Source of the DNA: Phycisphaerales bacterium
Lineage (GTDB): Bacteria > Planctomycetota > Phycisphaerae > Phycisphaerales > SM1A02
DNA length: 59,028 nucleotides
Assembly: GCA_013003065.1 (NCBI GenBank)
Contig: JABDLI010000320.1
Span: 1-59,028 of the forward strand
Direction: 5' to 3'
Shown: piece by piece, positions 29,026 through 40,051 of the stretch
Layout: every line of letters starts with the position of its first letter
How positions within the stretch are numbered: the first letter of the stretch is position 1
Translations under genes and position numbers: made by a program
Notes under the pieces: model-generated
Database searches by the model: none
Told to the model about the DNA's origin: nothing
What the model saw: only the letters and a program-made list of their open reading frames with translations

Positions 29026-32000
29026 TCACGCGTTGAAGTACCGCGCCTCCGGATGATGCACGATGATCGCGCTCGTCGACTGCTCCGGATCGATCTGCCA
29101 GTTCTCCGTCAGCGTGCACCCGATACGCTCCGGTTGCAGCAGCCGGAAGAGCTTCTCCTGATCGCTCAGATCGGGACACGCCGGGTATCCGAAGCTGTAG
29201 CGGCTGCCCCGGTACCCCTGGGTGAAGAGCTTGCGGATCTCGGCGGCGTCGTCGCCGTCGATGCCCAGCTCGGTCCGGATGCGGCGGTGCCAGTACTCCG
29301 CGAGCGCCTCGGCCGTCTCGACGCCCATGCCGTGCAGGTAGAGGTACTCGGTGTATTCGTTCGCCTCGAACAGCGTCTTCGCGCGGCGGCTCGCCTCGTC
29401 GCCGACGGTCACGCAGTGCAGCCCGATGACGTCGCGTTCCCCCGACGCGACGGAGCGGAAGAAATCCGCAATGCACCGGCGGTCCCGCGTGGCCTGCCGC
29501 GGCCAGGTGAAGCGTTCGATCTCGCGTGTCGCGTCGTCGGGGTCGTAGATGATCAGATCGTCGCCGTCGCTCTGGCAGGCGAAATAGCCGTAGGCAACCT
29601 TCGGGCGGAGGATCTGCTGCTCGCGGCACTCCCGCTCCAGACGCCTCAGCACGGGACGCACCGTCTCCTCGAGGAGCGACTCGTACTCCTCGGCGCTGCG
29701 GGGACCCTTCCGGAAACCCCACTGGCCGCGGAAGAGCGCGACCTCGTTGATGTAGGGGTAGATCTCGTCGAGGTCGATGTCCTCGACGATCCGCGCGCCG
29801 AGGAACGGCGCGGCCGGCACCGCGGCCGGGGCCAGGGCCGTCCGCTCCGCGACGACGACGCGTGACCCGCCCGATGACGCCGCGGCGGCCACCCGGCTGG
29901 CGGTGACCTTCTCTTCCGTCCGGGCCCGCTTGGCGAGACGCTCGTCGATCTCCGATTCCAGCTCGGCCTGCTCGCCCTCGACGAGATGACCGCAGATCCG
30001 CAGGGCGTCGAACGCGTCCCGCCCGTAGTACAGCGGACCCCGGTAGATCTGACGCAACCGCGATTCGCAGTAGTGCCGCGTGAGCGCCGCCCCGCCGAGC
30101 AGCACGGGGGCGGTCACCCCCTGCTCGTTCAATTCGTGCAGGTTCTCCTCCATGACCGTCACCGACTTGACGAGCAGCCCCGACAGTCCGATCGCGTCGG
30201 CTTCGTGCGTCCGCCACGCCTCGAGGATCGCTGCGATCGGCTGCTTGATGCCGAGGTTGATCACCTCGTAGCCGTTGTTGGAGAGGATGATGTCGACGAG
30301 GTTCTTCCCGATGTCGTGAACGTCGCCGCGGACCGTCGCGAGCACGATGCGGGCCTTGGGACCGGCGTCGACCGCGAGCCGATCCATGTGCGGCTCCAGG
30401 TGGGCGACGGCCTTCTTCATCACGCTCGCCGACTGCAGGACGAACGGGAGCTGCATCTGACCCGATCCGAACAGCTCGCCGACGACCTTCATCCCCGCGA
30501 GCAGGTGCTCGTTGATGATCTCCAGCGGCGAGTACCGCTCGAGCGCAGCGTCGAGGTGGGTCGCCAGGTCACGCTCGTCGCCGTCGACGATGTGGTGCTG
30601 CAGCGTCTCCTCGAGCGTCCGGTGCGTGTCCGTCGTCGCCTCCTCCTTGGCGTCCTCGTCGGGAAAGAGCCCGATGAAGTGGTGGAGCGGATCGAATTCC
30701 GCGGGCATCCCCTCGGGGCGCTCGTCACCGCGGCGGTCGAAGATGAGCCACTGCGCCGCCTCCCAGTGTTCGTCCGCGATGCGGTTGCGTGGGAGGATCT
30801 TGCTCGGATGGACGATCGCCGAGGTGAGACCCCGCACCATCGCCTCGTGCAGGAACACGGAGTTGAGCACGGCCCGCAGCGGCGGCCGCAGACCGAAGGA
30901 GATGTTGGACAACCCCAGCAGGATGCCACAGCGGGGAAACCGTTCGTGGATGAGCCGAATGCCCTCCAGCGTCTCGGCCCCCAGACGCCGGTCGTCCTCG
31001 CTGCCGGTGGCGATCGTGAACGTGAGCGGATCGAAGAGCAGATCCCGCTCGTCGAGCCCCCACTTCTCCACGAACAAGTCGTGCATCCGCGTGGCGATGG
31101 CGAGCTTGCGTTCCGCCGTCTTGGCCATGCCGGCCTGGGGATCCTCGTCGATCGTGAGCGCGACGCAGGCCGCGCCGTACCGGCGGAGCATCGGGCAGAC
31201 GTCGTCGAACCGCTGCTCGCCGTCCTCGAGGTTGATCGAGTTGACGACGCACTTGCCGCCCGCCCGCTGAAGGGCGGCCTCGAGCACGGGCGCCTCGGTC
31301 GAGTCGATCATGAGCGGCACGTTCACCTGCCGGACGAACCGCGACACGACCTCGGCCATGTCCCGCACACCGTCCCGGCCGACGAAGTCGACGCACACGT
31401 CCAGGAGGTGCGCGCCACCCCGCACTTCCTCCCGCGCCATCGAGACGAGACCGTCGTAGTCCTCTTCGTCGAGCAGGCGTTTGAAGCGACGGGAGCCGTT
31501 GGCGTTCGTCCGCTCGGCCACGATGAGAAACGAGCTGTCCTGCTCGTAGTCCACCGGCGAGTACAGGCTCGAACAGCCGGGCGGCGGCGGTTCGATCACG
31601 CGTGACCCCGGCCGTGCCGTTGCAACGACCTCGGCCAGCCGGCGAATGTGTTCCGGTGTCGTGCCGCAGCAGCCGCCGACGATCGTGGCGCCGGAGTCGA
31701 CCACGAACCGCTCCATCGCCGACGCGAATTCGTCCGGGGTCAGCGGAAACTTCGTCTGCCCGTCCGCGAGGACCGGCAAGCCGGCGTTGGGCGCAACGGA
31801 GATCGGGCCGTCCCAGTGGCGGCTCAGCCACGACACGTGCTCGCCCATCTCGGCGGGGCCGGTGGCGCAGTTGAGACCCAGCGCGGTGATCGGGAACATC
31901 CGCAACGCGTTGGCGGCGGCGGCGAGCTCCGTCCCCAGCAGCATCGTGCCCGACGTCTCGATCGTGATGCTCGCGAAAATCGGGACGTCCTCGACCCGGC

Positions 32001-32553
32001 GGCCGGCCTCGGCGAGCGCGTCGCGACAGGCGTTGATGACGCACTTGACCTGGAGCAGATCCTGGCACGTCTCGATCATGAACGCATCGACGCCACCCTC
32101 GATGAGCCCCCGCGCCTGCTCGGTGTAGCTGGCCAGGAGATCCGGCCAGGAGATCTGGCCCAGGCTGATCAGCTTGGTGCCCGGGCCCATGGACCCGATG
32201 ACAAAGCGTGGCTTGTCCTCCGTCTGATGAAGGACACACGCGGCGCGAGCGATCTCGGCCGCTTCGCGGTTGAGCGACCGGGTCCAGCTGGCGGCCTCGT
32301 CGTCGAAGTCGGCCAGGACGTGTCGGCTCGCTCCGAACGTGTTCGTCTCGACCGCGTCGGCGCCGGCGGCCAGGAACGACTCGTGGATCTGCTGAACCAG
32401 ATCCGGGCGGCTGCGGACCAGCAGATCGGGGCAGTTCTCCCGGCCCAGGTAGTCCCGGTCCACATCCGGATCGAGGGCATGGACCGAGGTCCCCATCGCC
32501 CCATCCAGCACGAGCACGCGTTGTTCGAGGTGGCTGAGAAGGGATGAGGGCAT
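29026..32553 (-). CDS. metH: Cobalamin-dependent methionine synthase
   Basis: From MPSSLLSHLE the product has 1175 residues, near full MetH length. The homocysteine domain has zinc ligands Cys229 (GLNCATGP) and Cys295-Cys296 (GGCCGT). The pterin-binding domain starts near 340 (FLIVAERTNANGSR). A B12 cap spans about 645-735. The cobalamin loop is DVHDIG at 744-749, with His746 as the lower ligand. An Ala/Ser-rich linker leads to the AdoMet activation domain (about 910-1175, with RPKVAYGYFACQSDGDDL). The start has no strong ribosome-binding sequence; TTG-started extensions are rejected. I found no B12-box riboswitch in the 129-base leader. Confidence 0.96.
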   Translation of the reverse strand: MPSSLLSHLEQRVLVLDGAMGTSVHALDPDVDRDYLGRENCPDLLVRSRPDLVQQIHESFLAAGADAVETNTFGASRHVLADFDDEAASWTRSLNREAAEIARAACVLHQTEDKPRFVIGSMGPGTKLISLGQISWPDLLASYTEQARGLIEGGVDAFMIETCQDLLQVKCVINACRDALAEAGRRVEDVPIFASITIETSGTMLLGTELAAAANALRMFPITALGLNCATGPAEMGEHVSWLSRHWDGPISVAPNAGLPVLADGQTKFPLTPDEFASAMERFVVDSGATIVGGCCGTTPEHIRRLAEVVATARPGSRVIEPPPPGCSSLYSPVDYEQDSSFLIVAERTNANGSRRFKRLLDEEDYDGLVSMAREEVRGGAHLLDVCVDFVGRDGVRDMAEVVSRFVRQVNVPLMIDSTEAPVLEAALQRAGGKCVVNSINLEDGEQRFDDVCPMLRRYGAACVALTIDEDPQAGMAKTAERKLAIATRMHDLFVEKWGLDERDLLFDPLTFTIATGSEDDRRLGAETLEGIRLIHERFPRCGILLGLSNISFGLRPPLRAVLNSVFLHEAMVRGLTSAIVHPSKILPRNRIADEHWEAAQWLIFDRRGDERPEGMPAEFDPLHHFIGLFPDEDAKEEATTDTHRTLEETLQHHIVDGDERDLATHLDAALERYSPLEIINEHLLAGMKVVGELFGSGQMQLPFVLQSASVMKKAVAHLEPHMDRLAVDAGPKARIVLATVRGDVHDIGKNLVDIILSNNGYEVINLGIKQPIAAILEAWRTHEADAIGLSGLLVKSVTVMEENLHELNEQGVTAPVLLGGAALTRHYCESRLRQIYRGPLYYGRDAFDALRICGHLVEGEQAELESEIDERLAKRARTEEKVTASRVAAAASSGGSRVVVAERTALAPAAVPAAPFLGARIVEDIDLDEIYPYINEVALFRGQWGFRKGPRSAEEYESLLEETVRPVLRRLERECREQQILRPKVAYGYFACQSDGDDLIIYDPDDATREIERFTWPRQATRDRRCIADFFRSVASGERDVIGLHCVTVGDEASRRAKTLFEANEYTEYLYLHGMGVETAEALAEYWHRRIRTELGIDGDDAAEIRKLFTQGYRGSRYSFGYPACPDLSDQEKLFRLLQPERIGCTLTENWQIDPEQSTSAIIVHHPEARYFNA

Positions 32554-32682
32554 GGGAGGATCATATTTGAGGTCCCGGGGGCTGTCCAACCGTCTATCCG
32601 GATGAACGGATGAAAGGTCGCCGTGCCGCCGACGGTGGGCCCCGCCCTATGATCCGCGACCCTGAAGCACCCCCATTCCCTC

Positions 32683-33522
32683 ATGAGTCAGACCATGGCC
32701 CGATTCTCTCGCATCGCACCCCTGCTGCCGCTGGCGGTCCTGGCGGCCTCGGCCGCCGCTCAGAACACCCCGCCGGCCAACCCGCCGCCGCCGACCACCG
32801 CGCCGGCCGCAGCCCGGGATCTCCCGGAAGCCGCGGCGGTCATCGACCGCGCAATCAAGGCGCACGGCGGCCCGGAGGCGCTCGCCTCGATCACGTCGCT
32901 CCAGTACGTGATCACGACGGAGCAACCGGGCTCGACCAGCACGTTCCGGGTGCGGGCAGCGCCGCCCGACAAGACGCTCATCACCATCGACGGCACGACG
33001 CGGATGGAGTTCGGACGCAACGGCGATATCGCCTGGCGTCACGACGCGGCGACCGGATTTGCGCTCATCCCGGAGAGCCAGCTCGGACAAGTCACCCGCC
33101 TGCACCCGCTGGGTCTGGTGATGCGTTTGCCCAGCTACCGGGATCGGGCGGTCACCGCCGACCACGCGACGGTGGGTGATCACCCGTGCCTCAAGCTTCG
33201 GCTCCCCTCCACCCAGGGCGAGGTCTTCCTCTACTTCGACGATGAGACTGGGCTCGTCCGCGGTCTCGAGGAGATTCGCGCCAACGCCTCGGCGCGGATC
33301 GCGCTCATGACCACGTTCGAGGACGAACGCGCGGTCGCGCCGCTGACGATCTTCCACCTGGCCACGATGAGCTTCGGTGGCCAGGCCCTTGGCGCGCTCA
33401 AGCTCAGCGACGTGCGGTACAACACCCTCGACCCCGAGCTCTTCGCCGTCCCGGCCGAGGTCGCCGCGCTCGCGCGCACGAGCCGCCCGACCACCGCCCC
33501 CGCCGGCGTCAACGACCAGTAA
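32683..33522 (+). CDS. Secreted LolA-like protein of unknown function, first paralogue
   Basis: The product has 279 residues with a signal peptide cleaved near SAAAQ (about residue 27) and a Pro/Thr-rich linker. The domain starts AAAVIDRAIKAHGGPEALASI, as in periplasmic proteins with the LolA/outer-membrane lipoprotein-sorting fold. Beta-strand-rich segments follow (LQYVITTEQPGSTSTFRVRA, MEFGRNGDIAWRHD, GEVFLYFDDETGLVRGLEE). The next gene encodes a clear paralogue with the same blocks in order. An internal ATG at 32695 is an alternative start. Diverges from metH. The LolA-like fold is inference; the ligand is unknown. Confidence 0.72.
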   Translation: MSQTMARFSRIAPLLPLAVLAASAAAQNTPPANPPPPTTAPAAARDLPEAAAVIDRAIKAHGGPEALASITSLQYVITTEQPGSTSTFRVRAAPPDKTLITIDGTTRMEFGRNGDIAWRHDAATGFALIPESQLGQVTRLHPLGLVMRLPSYRDRAVTADHATVGDHPCLKLRLPSTQGEVFLYFDDETGLVRGLEEIRANASARIALMTTFEDERAVAPLTIFHLATMSFGGQALGALKLSDVRYNTLDPELFAVPAEVAALARTSRPTTAPAGVNDQ

Positions 33523-33586
33523 ACGCACCCGATGCACGCGCTCGCGTGCCGATGACCTTCCTCCCATCCGTGACAAAGGACTCCCG

Positions 33587-34513
33587 ATGACCACCCGTGC
33601 CCGCCGTGTCGCCGTTCTGCCTGCTCTGCTTTTCCTGTGCCCGGTCGCGACCGCCCAGAACGCCGGCGCCCCGGCCACCCCGCCGACGACGCAGGCGGCG
33701 GCCGATCTCCCCGCGGCCCGCACGCTGGTGGAGCGCGCAATCGACGCCGCCGGCGGCGCGCACGCACTGCGTGACGTCAAGACCGTGCGGTACGACCTGA
33801 CCGCCGCCACGCCGCAGGGCGAGAGCGTGCTCACGATGAGCACCGCGCGGGGCAACCGCGTCCACGTCACGACCGAGACGCCGATGGGCCAGGTCGAGAT
33901 GGGCCGCATCGGTGACGTGGCCTGGGCGAAGAGCCCGAACGGCTACGAGCTGCTTCCGAAGGAACAGCTCGGCCAGGTCACCCAGCTCGACATGGTGGGG
34001 CTGCTTCTGAACCTCTCCGACAACGTCGAATCGATGCAGACCATCGCCCAGGTTCCCTTCGACGGACGCCCGTGCACCAAGGTTCGGTTCCTGCGGAACA
34101 AGTCCGAGGCGTTCGCCTACTTCGACGACGCCGACGGCACGCTGCGTGGCTTCGACGAGTCGCGGGAGACGCCGATGGGGCCGATGCCCATGACCACGAC
34201 CTTCTCCGCGTACCAGCAGGTCGGGAACTTCAAGTTCGTTCGCACGGCGGGCATCACGGTGGCCCAGATGGCGCTCGCCACCATCACCGTCTCCAACGTC
34301 AAGGTGAACGAGCTGACGCTGGAGTCGTTCGTGCTTCCCGAGGAAGTCAAGACGCTCGTCGCCGAGAAGGCCGCCGCCGCCACGAGCCGGCCGGCCGGAG
34401 CGCACGACGGGCACAACCACGGCGAGGGCGACGGCCACGATCATGACCACCAGCACGACCACGGTGATCACGACGGACACGGGCACGATCACGACCACGA
34501 TCACGACCACTGA
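33587..34513 (+). CDS. Secreted LolA-like protein with His/Asp-rich tail, second paralogue
   Basis: A 308-residue paralogue of the preceding gene, with AAAGGA eight bases before the ATG. The signal peptide ends near VATAQ. Matching blocks are RTLVERAIDAAGGAHALRDV, VEMGRIGDVAWAKS, KEQLGQVTQLDMVGL and EAFAYFDDADGTLRGFDE. The last ~40 residues are dominated by His, Asp and Gly (DHDHQHDHGDHDGHGHDHDH), a typical metal-binding tail absent from the first paralogue. Zinc, nickel or copper buffering in the periplasm is a reasonable guess only. The ABC exporter genes begin immediately after its stop codon, suggesting one transcript. Confidence 0.78.
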   Translation: MTTRARRVAVLPALLFLCPVATAQNAGAPATPPTTQAAADLPAARTLVERAIDAAGGAHALRDVKTVRYDLTAATPQGESVLTMSTARGNRVHVTTETPMGQVEMGRIGDVAWAKSPNGYELLPKEQLGQVTQLDMVGLLLNLSDNVESMQTIAQVPFDGRPCTKVRFLRNKSEAFAYFDDADGTLRGFDESRETPMGPMPMTTTFSAYQQVGNFKFVRTAGITVAQMALATITVSNVKVNELTLESFVLPEEVKTLVAEKAAAATSRPAGAHDGHNHGEGDGHDHDHQHDHGDHDGHGHDHDHDHDH

Positions 34514-34525
34514 TTGCAGCCGTTC

Positions 34526-35479
34526 GTGACCGAGCCGGCGATCGCAATCCAAGGTGTCAACAAGCGTTTCGGCGCGACGCATGCGGTGCGCGATCTCGAT
34601 CTGACCGTGCCCGCGGGGAGTCTCTGCGGTTTTCTCGGCCCCAACGGTGCCGGCAAGAGCACGACGATCCGGATGATCATGTCGATCATCTACCCCGACG
34701 ACGGGGAGATCCGGGTGCTCGGCAGCACCGCAATGGCGAACAAGGATCGCATCGGGTACCTCCCGGAGGAACGCGGGCTCTACCGGAAGATGCGGGTGGG
34801 TGACTTCCTCCACTACATCGCGCGGCTCAAGGGCGTCACCCGTCCCGACCTCGATGCCCACATCACCGCGTGGCTGGAGCGGATCGAGCTGCCGGGGGTC
34901 GCCCGCCGACGCTGCCAGGAGCTCTCCAAGGGCATGCAGCAGAAGGTGCAGTTCCTGGCCGCGATCATTCACGACCCCGATCTCGTCATCCTCGACGAGC
35001 CGTTCTCCGGTCTCGACCCGGTCAACGCCGAGCTCCTGAACACGCTCATCCGAGAGCTCCAGGAGACCGGACGCACGATCATCTTCTCGACCCACGTGCT
35101 GCACCAGGCCGAGGAGATCTGTGACCGGATCTTCCTGATCAACCACGGCGTCAAGATGCTCGACGCCCCGCTCGAGGAGATCCGGCGTCGCTTCGATCCC
35201 CGCACGATCGAGGTGGACCCGGTGACCCCCGTCAACGGCGGGCTCGAGATCCCCGGCGTCAACGGCATCGCGGCCCGGGGGTCGAACGCCGTCGAGCTGC
35301 ACCTGGATGACGACGCCGACCCGCACGCGGTCATGCGGGCGACGCTCGAACGCGTGCCCGCGCGGTCGATTCGGCTGCGTCGTCCGACACTGCAGGAAAT
35401 CTTCGTCGAGACGGTGCGGGCCGGTGAAGGCGAGGCCGCGGCGGCGCAGGCCGAGGAGGCGCTCAGCCATGCTCCGTAG
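34526..35479 (+). CDS. ABC transporter ATP-binding protein, NatA-like
   Basis: From GTG the product has 317 residues; a TTG directly after the upstream stop (34514) is also possible. Walker A is GPNGAGKST at 38-46, the signature is LSKGMQQK at 133-140, and Walker B is LVILDEP with SGLDP following. STHVLHQAEEICDRI is the H-loop region. The C-terminal ~75 residues form the extra domain typical of NatA/CcmA-type exporter ATPases (RPTLQEIFVETV). It powers the permease encoded next, whose start overlaps by 11 bases. The substrate is not indicated, though the upstream metal-tail protein may be related. Confidence 0.93.
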   Translation: MTEPAIAIQGVNKRFGATHAVRDLDLTVPAGSLCGFLGPNGAGKSTTIRMIMSIIYPDDGEIRVLGSTAMANKDRIGYLPEERGLYRKMRVGDFLHYIARLKGVTRPDLDAHITAWLERIELPGVARRRCQELSKGMQQKVQFLAAIIHDPDLVILDEPFSGLDPVNAELLNTLIRELQETGRTIIFSTHVLHQAEEICDRIFLINHGVKMLDAPLEEIRRRFDPRTIEVDPVTPVNGGLEIPGVNGIAARGSNAVELHLDDDADPHAVMRATLERVPARSIRLRRPTLQEIFVETVRAGEGEAAAAQAEEALSHAP

Positions 35480-36824
35480 AGTCCTCACGGTCGCCTGGCG
35501 TGACTTCAAGCACACCGTGCTCACGAAGGCTTTTCTCTTCGCGATCGTCGGCGTGCCCGTGCTCATCGCCGCCGTCGGCGGCATCTCCGCGGTGATCATC
35601 GCGACCCACGAGGAGCCGCCGCTGGAAGGGACGCTGGCGGTCGTCGATCCCACCGGCGACGTGGCGGAAGCCGTCGCGCAGATCCTCGCCGAGTCGGACG
35701 CCGAAGACGCGGCGGCCGAAATCCCCTCCCTCGACGCGGCTGACCTGCTGACCCCCGATCCGTCGCAGATGACGCTCGGACGCGGCGAGGTGCGCATCGT
35801 CATCGAGCGGATCGACGACGACGGGCCAACGATCCCCGACGACGTGCGGAGCCGGGTTCAGACGAGCGACCTGCTGGGGGCCGTGTGGATTCCACCGTCG
35901 CTCCTGGCCGAACCGACCGACAGGCCGGCCGAGCGTTTCGTTCTCGTCATCTCCGAGGGTCTCGACGCCGATCACATCGGGCTCATCGAGCGTCGCGTCG
36001 GCCAGGCGATCGTCCGGGCCCGCGCCCTGCGGGCGGGGATCGATCCCGACGCGACGGCCGCGTTGCTCCGGCGTCCGCGGGCGACGACCAACCGGCTGCT
36101 CGCCGGCGGCACCGAGTCCGACGAGAGCGAGGGGCGTCGGGCGCTCAAGCAGTTCCTCATCCCGATCGCGTTCATGATGCTCCTCTGGGGCGCGAGCTTC
36201 TCGAGCGGGCAGCAGCTGCTCATGTCGACGATCGAGGAGAAGTCGAACAAGGTGATGGAGGTGCTGCTCAGCGCGGTCAGTCCGCTGCAGCTCATGACCG
36301 GGAAGATCCTCGGGCAGGGGCTGGCCGGTCTCATCATCATCGCCGTGTACGCGAGCATGAGCATCCTGGGTCTCGTCGTCGCCGCGCAGCTCGACCTGAT
36401 CGAGCCGATGCAGCTCGTGCTCCTGGTCGTCTACTTCTTCATGGCGTACTTCATGGTCGCGGCGCTCATGGCGGCCGTCGGCAGCGCGGTCAGCGACATC
36501 CGGGAGGCCAACTCGCTGCTCATGCCGGTGATGATCCTGCTGATGGTGCCGCTCATGCTGTGGATGCCGATCAGCCAGGCCCCCAACGGCCTGATCGCGA
36601 CCGTCTTCAGCTTCGTCCCCCCCGCCATCCCGTTCGTGATGATCCTGCGGGTGGCCGCCGACGAGGCGGTGCCGGTCTGGCAGATTCCGGCCAGCATCGC
36701 CTGGGGATACGCGTGCGTGGTCGGCATGGTGTGGATGGCCGCCCGGATCTTCCGCGTGGGGGTCCTCATGCAGGGCAAGCCGCCCTCGCCACTGGAGCTG
36801 ATCCGCTGGCTGCGATACGCCTAG
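35469..36824 (+). CDS. ABC-2 type permease, NatB-like
   Basis: A 451-residue membrane protein. One N-terminal helix (AFLFAIVGVPVLIAAVGGIS, about 21-40) is followed by a ~170-residue extracytoplasmic domain. Five or so C-terminal helices follow, with the family motif MSTIEEKSNKVMEVLLSAVSPLQLM leading into helix two. This is the NatB/YhaP layout of ABC-2 exporters (ABC2_membrane_3). The partner ATPase is the preceding overlapping gene. NatAB of Bacillus exports sodium, but homologues vary and nothing here fixes the substrate. Confidence 0.92.
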   Translation: MLRRVLTVAWRDFKHTVLTKAFLFAIVGVPVLIAAVGGISAVIIATHEEPPLEGTLAVVDPTGDVAEAVAQILAESDAEDAAAEIPSLDAADLLTPDPSQMTLGRGEVRIVIERIDDDGPTIPDDVRSRVQTSDLLGAVWIPPSLLAEPTDRPAERFVLVISEGLDADHIGLIERRVGQAIVRARALRAGIDPDATAALLRRPRATTNRLLAGGTESDESEGRRALKQFLIPIAFMMLLWGASFSSGQQLLMSTIEEKSNKVMEVLLSAVSPLQLMTGKILGQGLAGLIIIAVYASMSILGLVVAAQLDLIEPMQLVLLVVYFFMAYFMVAALMAAVGSAVSDIREANSLLMPVMILLMVPLMLWMPISQAPNGLIATVFSFVPPAIPFVMILRVAADEAVPVWQIPASIAWGYACVVGMVWMAARIFRVGVLMQGKPPSPLELIRWLRYA

Positions 36825-36897
36825 GTCTGACGGATCAGCGATCCGCCCGAGCACGGTCATTTCCGCGAGTCCAGACCGCCGGTGAAGCTGGCTCAGA

Positions 36898-36939
36898 TCG
36901 GAGGGGTCGGGGCCCTCGACCCGATAGAATCCCCTCCGA
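36898..36939. terminator. Nested hairpin between the ABC exporter and the secreted-protein gene
   Basis: A perfect 9-bp stem (TCGGAGGGG at 36898-36906 with CCCCTCCGA at 36931-36939) encloses a second stem (TCGGG 36907-36911 with CCCGA 36920-36924). It lies 74 bases after the permease stop. No T-run follows, so a classical intrinsic terminator is unlikely. A processed or regulatory leader structure for the downstream gene is an alternative. The remaining ~230 bases of the gap hold nothing I recognise except the ribosome-binding site of the next gene. Confidence 0.4.
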
Positions 36940-37098
36940 CGGAGAATTTGCCATTCGATGCCATACGCCGGGCCCTCGCACGTTGGAAGGGGGCCCGGGG
37001 CTCACCGATCGCGATCGGATCGCCGTTCGCCCGGCCCGCGACGCTCCCGCTGGACCGTCTGTTTCCGCCCCCCATCCGCGTTCCCGTGGAGATCAACG

Positions 37099-38340
37099 AT
37101 GCGTCTTCGACCGCTTTGTCTGCTCGCTCTGACCGCCGCCGCCGCCCTGACCGGCGCGGCCCCCGCCCAGTTCGGCGAGGCTGCCGGCTTCGGCGAGATG
37201 ATGTCGCCCTACTTCCTTCGCCGGGATCTCCAGATCTTCCAGGAGGGTCTGGAGCTGGATGAGGGTCAGGCCGTGATCGTCGAGAGCCTCTTCTGGGACT
37301 ACGAAGACGATCACGAGAGCGGCAAGGTCCGCATGCTCGAGCGTCTGAGCGAGATGCGTGAGAACATCGATCAGCTCGACCGCGATCGCATCCTGCAAAT
37401 GGTCTTCCAGCCCTTCGAGCAACGCTCGCAGGAGTGGGATCAGATGCGCGAGCAGTTCCTGTCGAACGTTCGGGCCATCCTCAGCAGCGACCAGGAGCAG
37501 CGATGGCCGGACTTCCGCCGCGACTTGCGGCGACGGAAGGAGCTTCCGAAGGGCCGCTTCTCCGGTGAGAATCTGAACCTGTTCGAGATCGTGCGCGAGA
37601 TGGAGCTGGATCCGCGGACGCGCCGGATGATCGACGAGCCGCTGAACACCTACGGGATCACGCTCGACGAGGCGCTCGTCCGACGCGAGCGTCTCCTGCA
37701 CGACTCGCGTCTGGCGATCATGCACTCGATTCGCGATGAGAACCCCGGCCAGGCGCTCGACATCTACGAGCAGCAGATCACGGCCCGCATGGCGATCCGC
37801 CGGGTCAACGACGACTACACCGAGGTCATCGCGGCCGGACTGCCCGAGGATCTCGCCGCGACCTTCCGGGAGAAGGCGCTCGCCAAGGCCTACCCCCGCG
37901 TCTACCGGCCGACGGCGGCGCACCGGCTCTTCACCGAAGCACTCAAGCTCCCCGATCTCACCACCGAGTCGCGACAGGCCGTCATGGATCTCGAGCGGTC
38001 CTTCCTGGGCGAGGTCGCCGGTCTCAACGCCCGGCTGGTGGTCCTCCTTCGGGACTACGAGCCCGAGGAGAATCGCTACCGCGCTCAGAGCTTCGCCACG
38101 CGCGCCGGCGGAATCAAGCCGGAGAAGCCGAAGGACCCCACCCGCGCCGTCTTCAAGGAACGTGACCAGCTCGGCCGCCGGTACATCGAGCTCCTCCGCG
38201 ACCTGCTCACCCCCGAGCAGTTCGACTCGCTCGCCGGATCGCAGCGGTTCAACCGGCGGGGCGGTGCCCGCGACCCGCTGGAGCAGAAGCGGCAGTTCAT
38301 GGAGCGTCAAGGCAACAAGTTCGGGGTCAGCGACGAGTAG
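37099..38340 (+). CDS. Secreted helical protein of unknown function
   Basis: A 413-residue protein; GGAG lies seven bases before the ATG. A signal peptide ends at about residue 24 (GAAPAQ). The mature protein is strongly helical and charged, with long Glu/Arg segments (DRILQMVFQPFEQRSQEWDQ, RRVNDDYTEVIAAGLPEDLA) and LLTPEQFDSLAGS near the C-terminus, reminiscent of LTxxQ/Spy-type periplasmic proteins. No enzymatic motif is visible. It is followed after 58 bases by the secretion operon on the same strand. It could be transcribed with that operon, but there is no direct evidence for a role in secretion. Confidence 0.7.
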   Translation: MRLRPLCLLALTAAAALTGAAPAQFGEAAGFGEMMSPYFLRRDLQIFQEGLELDEGQAVIVESLFWDYEDDHESGKVRMLERLSEMRENIDQLDRDRILQMVFQPFEQRSQEWDQMREQFLSNVRAILSSDQEQRWPDFRRDLRRRKELPKGRFSGENLNLFEIVREMELDPRTRRMIDEPLNTYGITLDEALVRRERLLHDSRLAIMHSIRDENPGQALDIYEQQITARMAIRRVNDDYTEVIAAGLPEDLAATFREKALAKAYPRVYRPTAAHRLFTEALKLPDLTTESRQAVMDLERSFLGEVAGLNARLVVLLRDYEPEENRYRAQSFATRAGGIKPEKPKDPTRAVFKERDQLGRRYIELLRDLLTPEQFDSLAGSQRFNRRGGARDPLEQKRQFMERQGNKFGVSDE

Positions 38341-38398
38341 CCGCTTCCCCCCGAGGAACCCGACGCGATTTCAGTTATGTGGACCCGATGAGCCGCCG

Positions 38399-40045
<1,647 letters not shown>

Positions 40046-40051
40046 CGGGCG

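Noticed and set aside
32554-32682. Cobalamin riboswitch upstream of metH
   Set aside because: The 129-base leader shows no B12 box or extended stem pattern that I can recognise. A covariance-model search would settle it.
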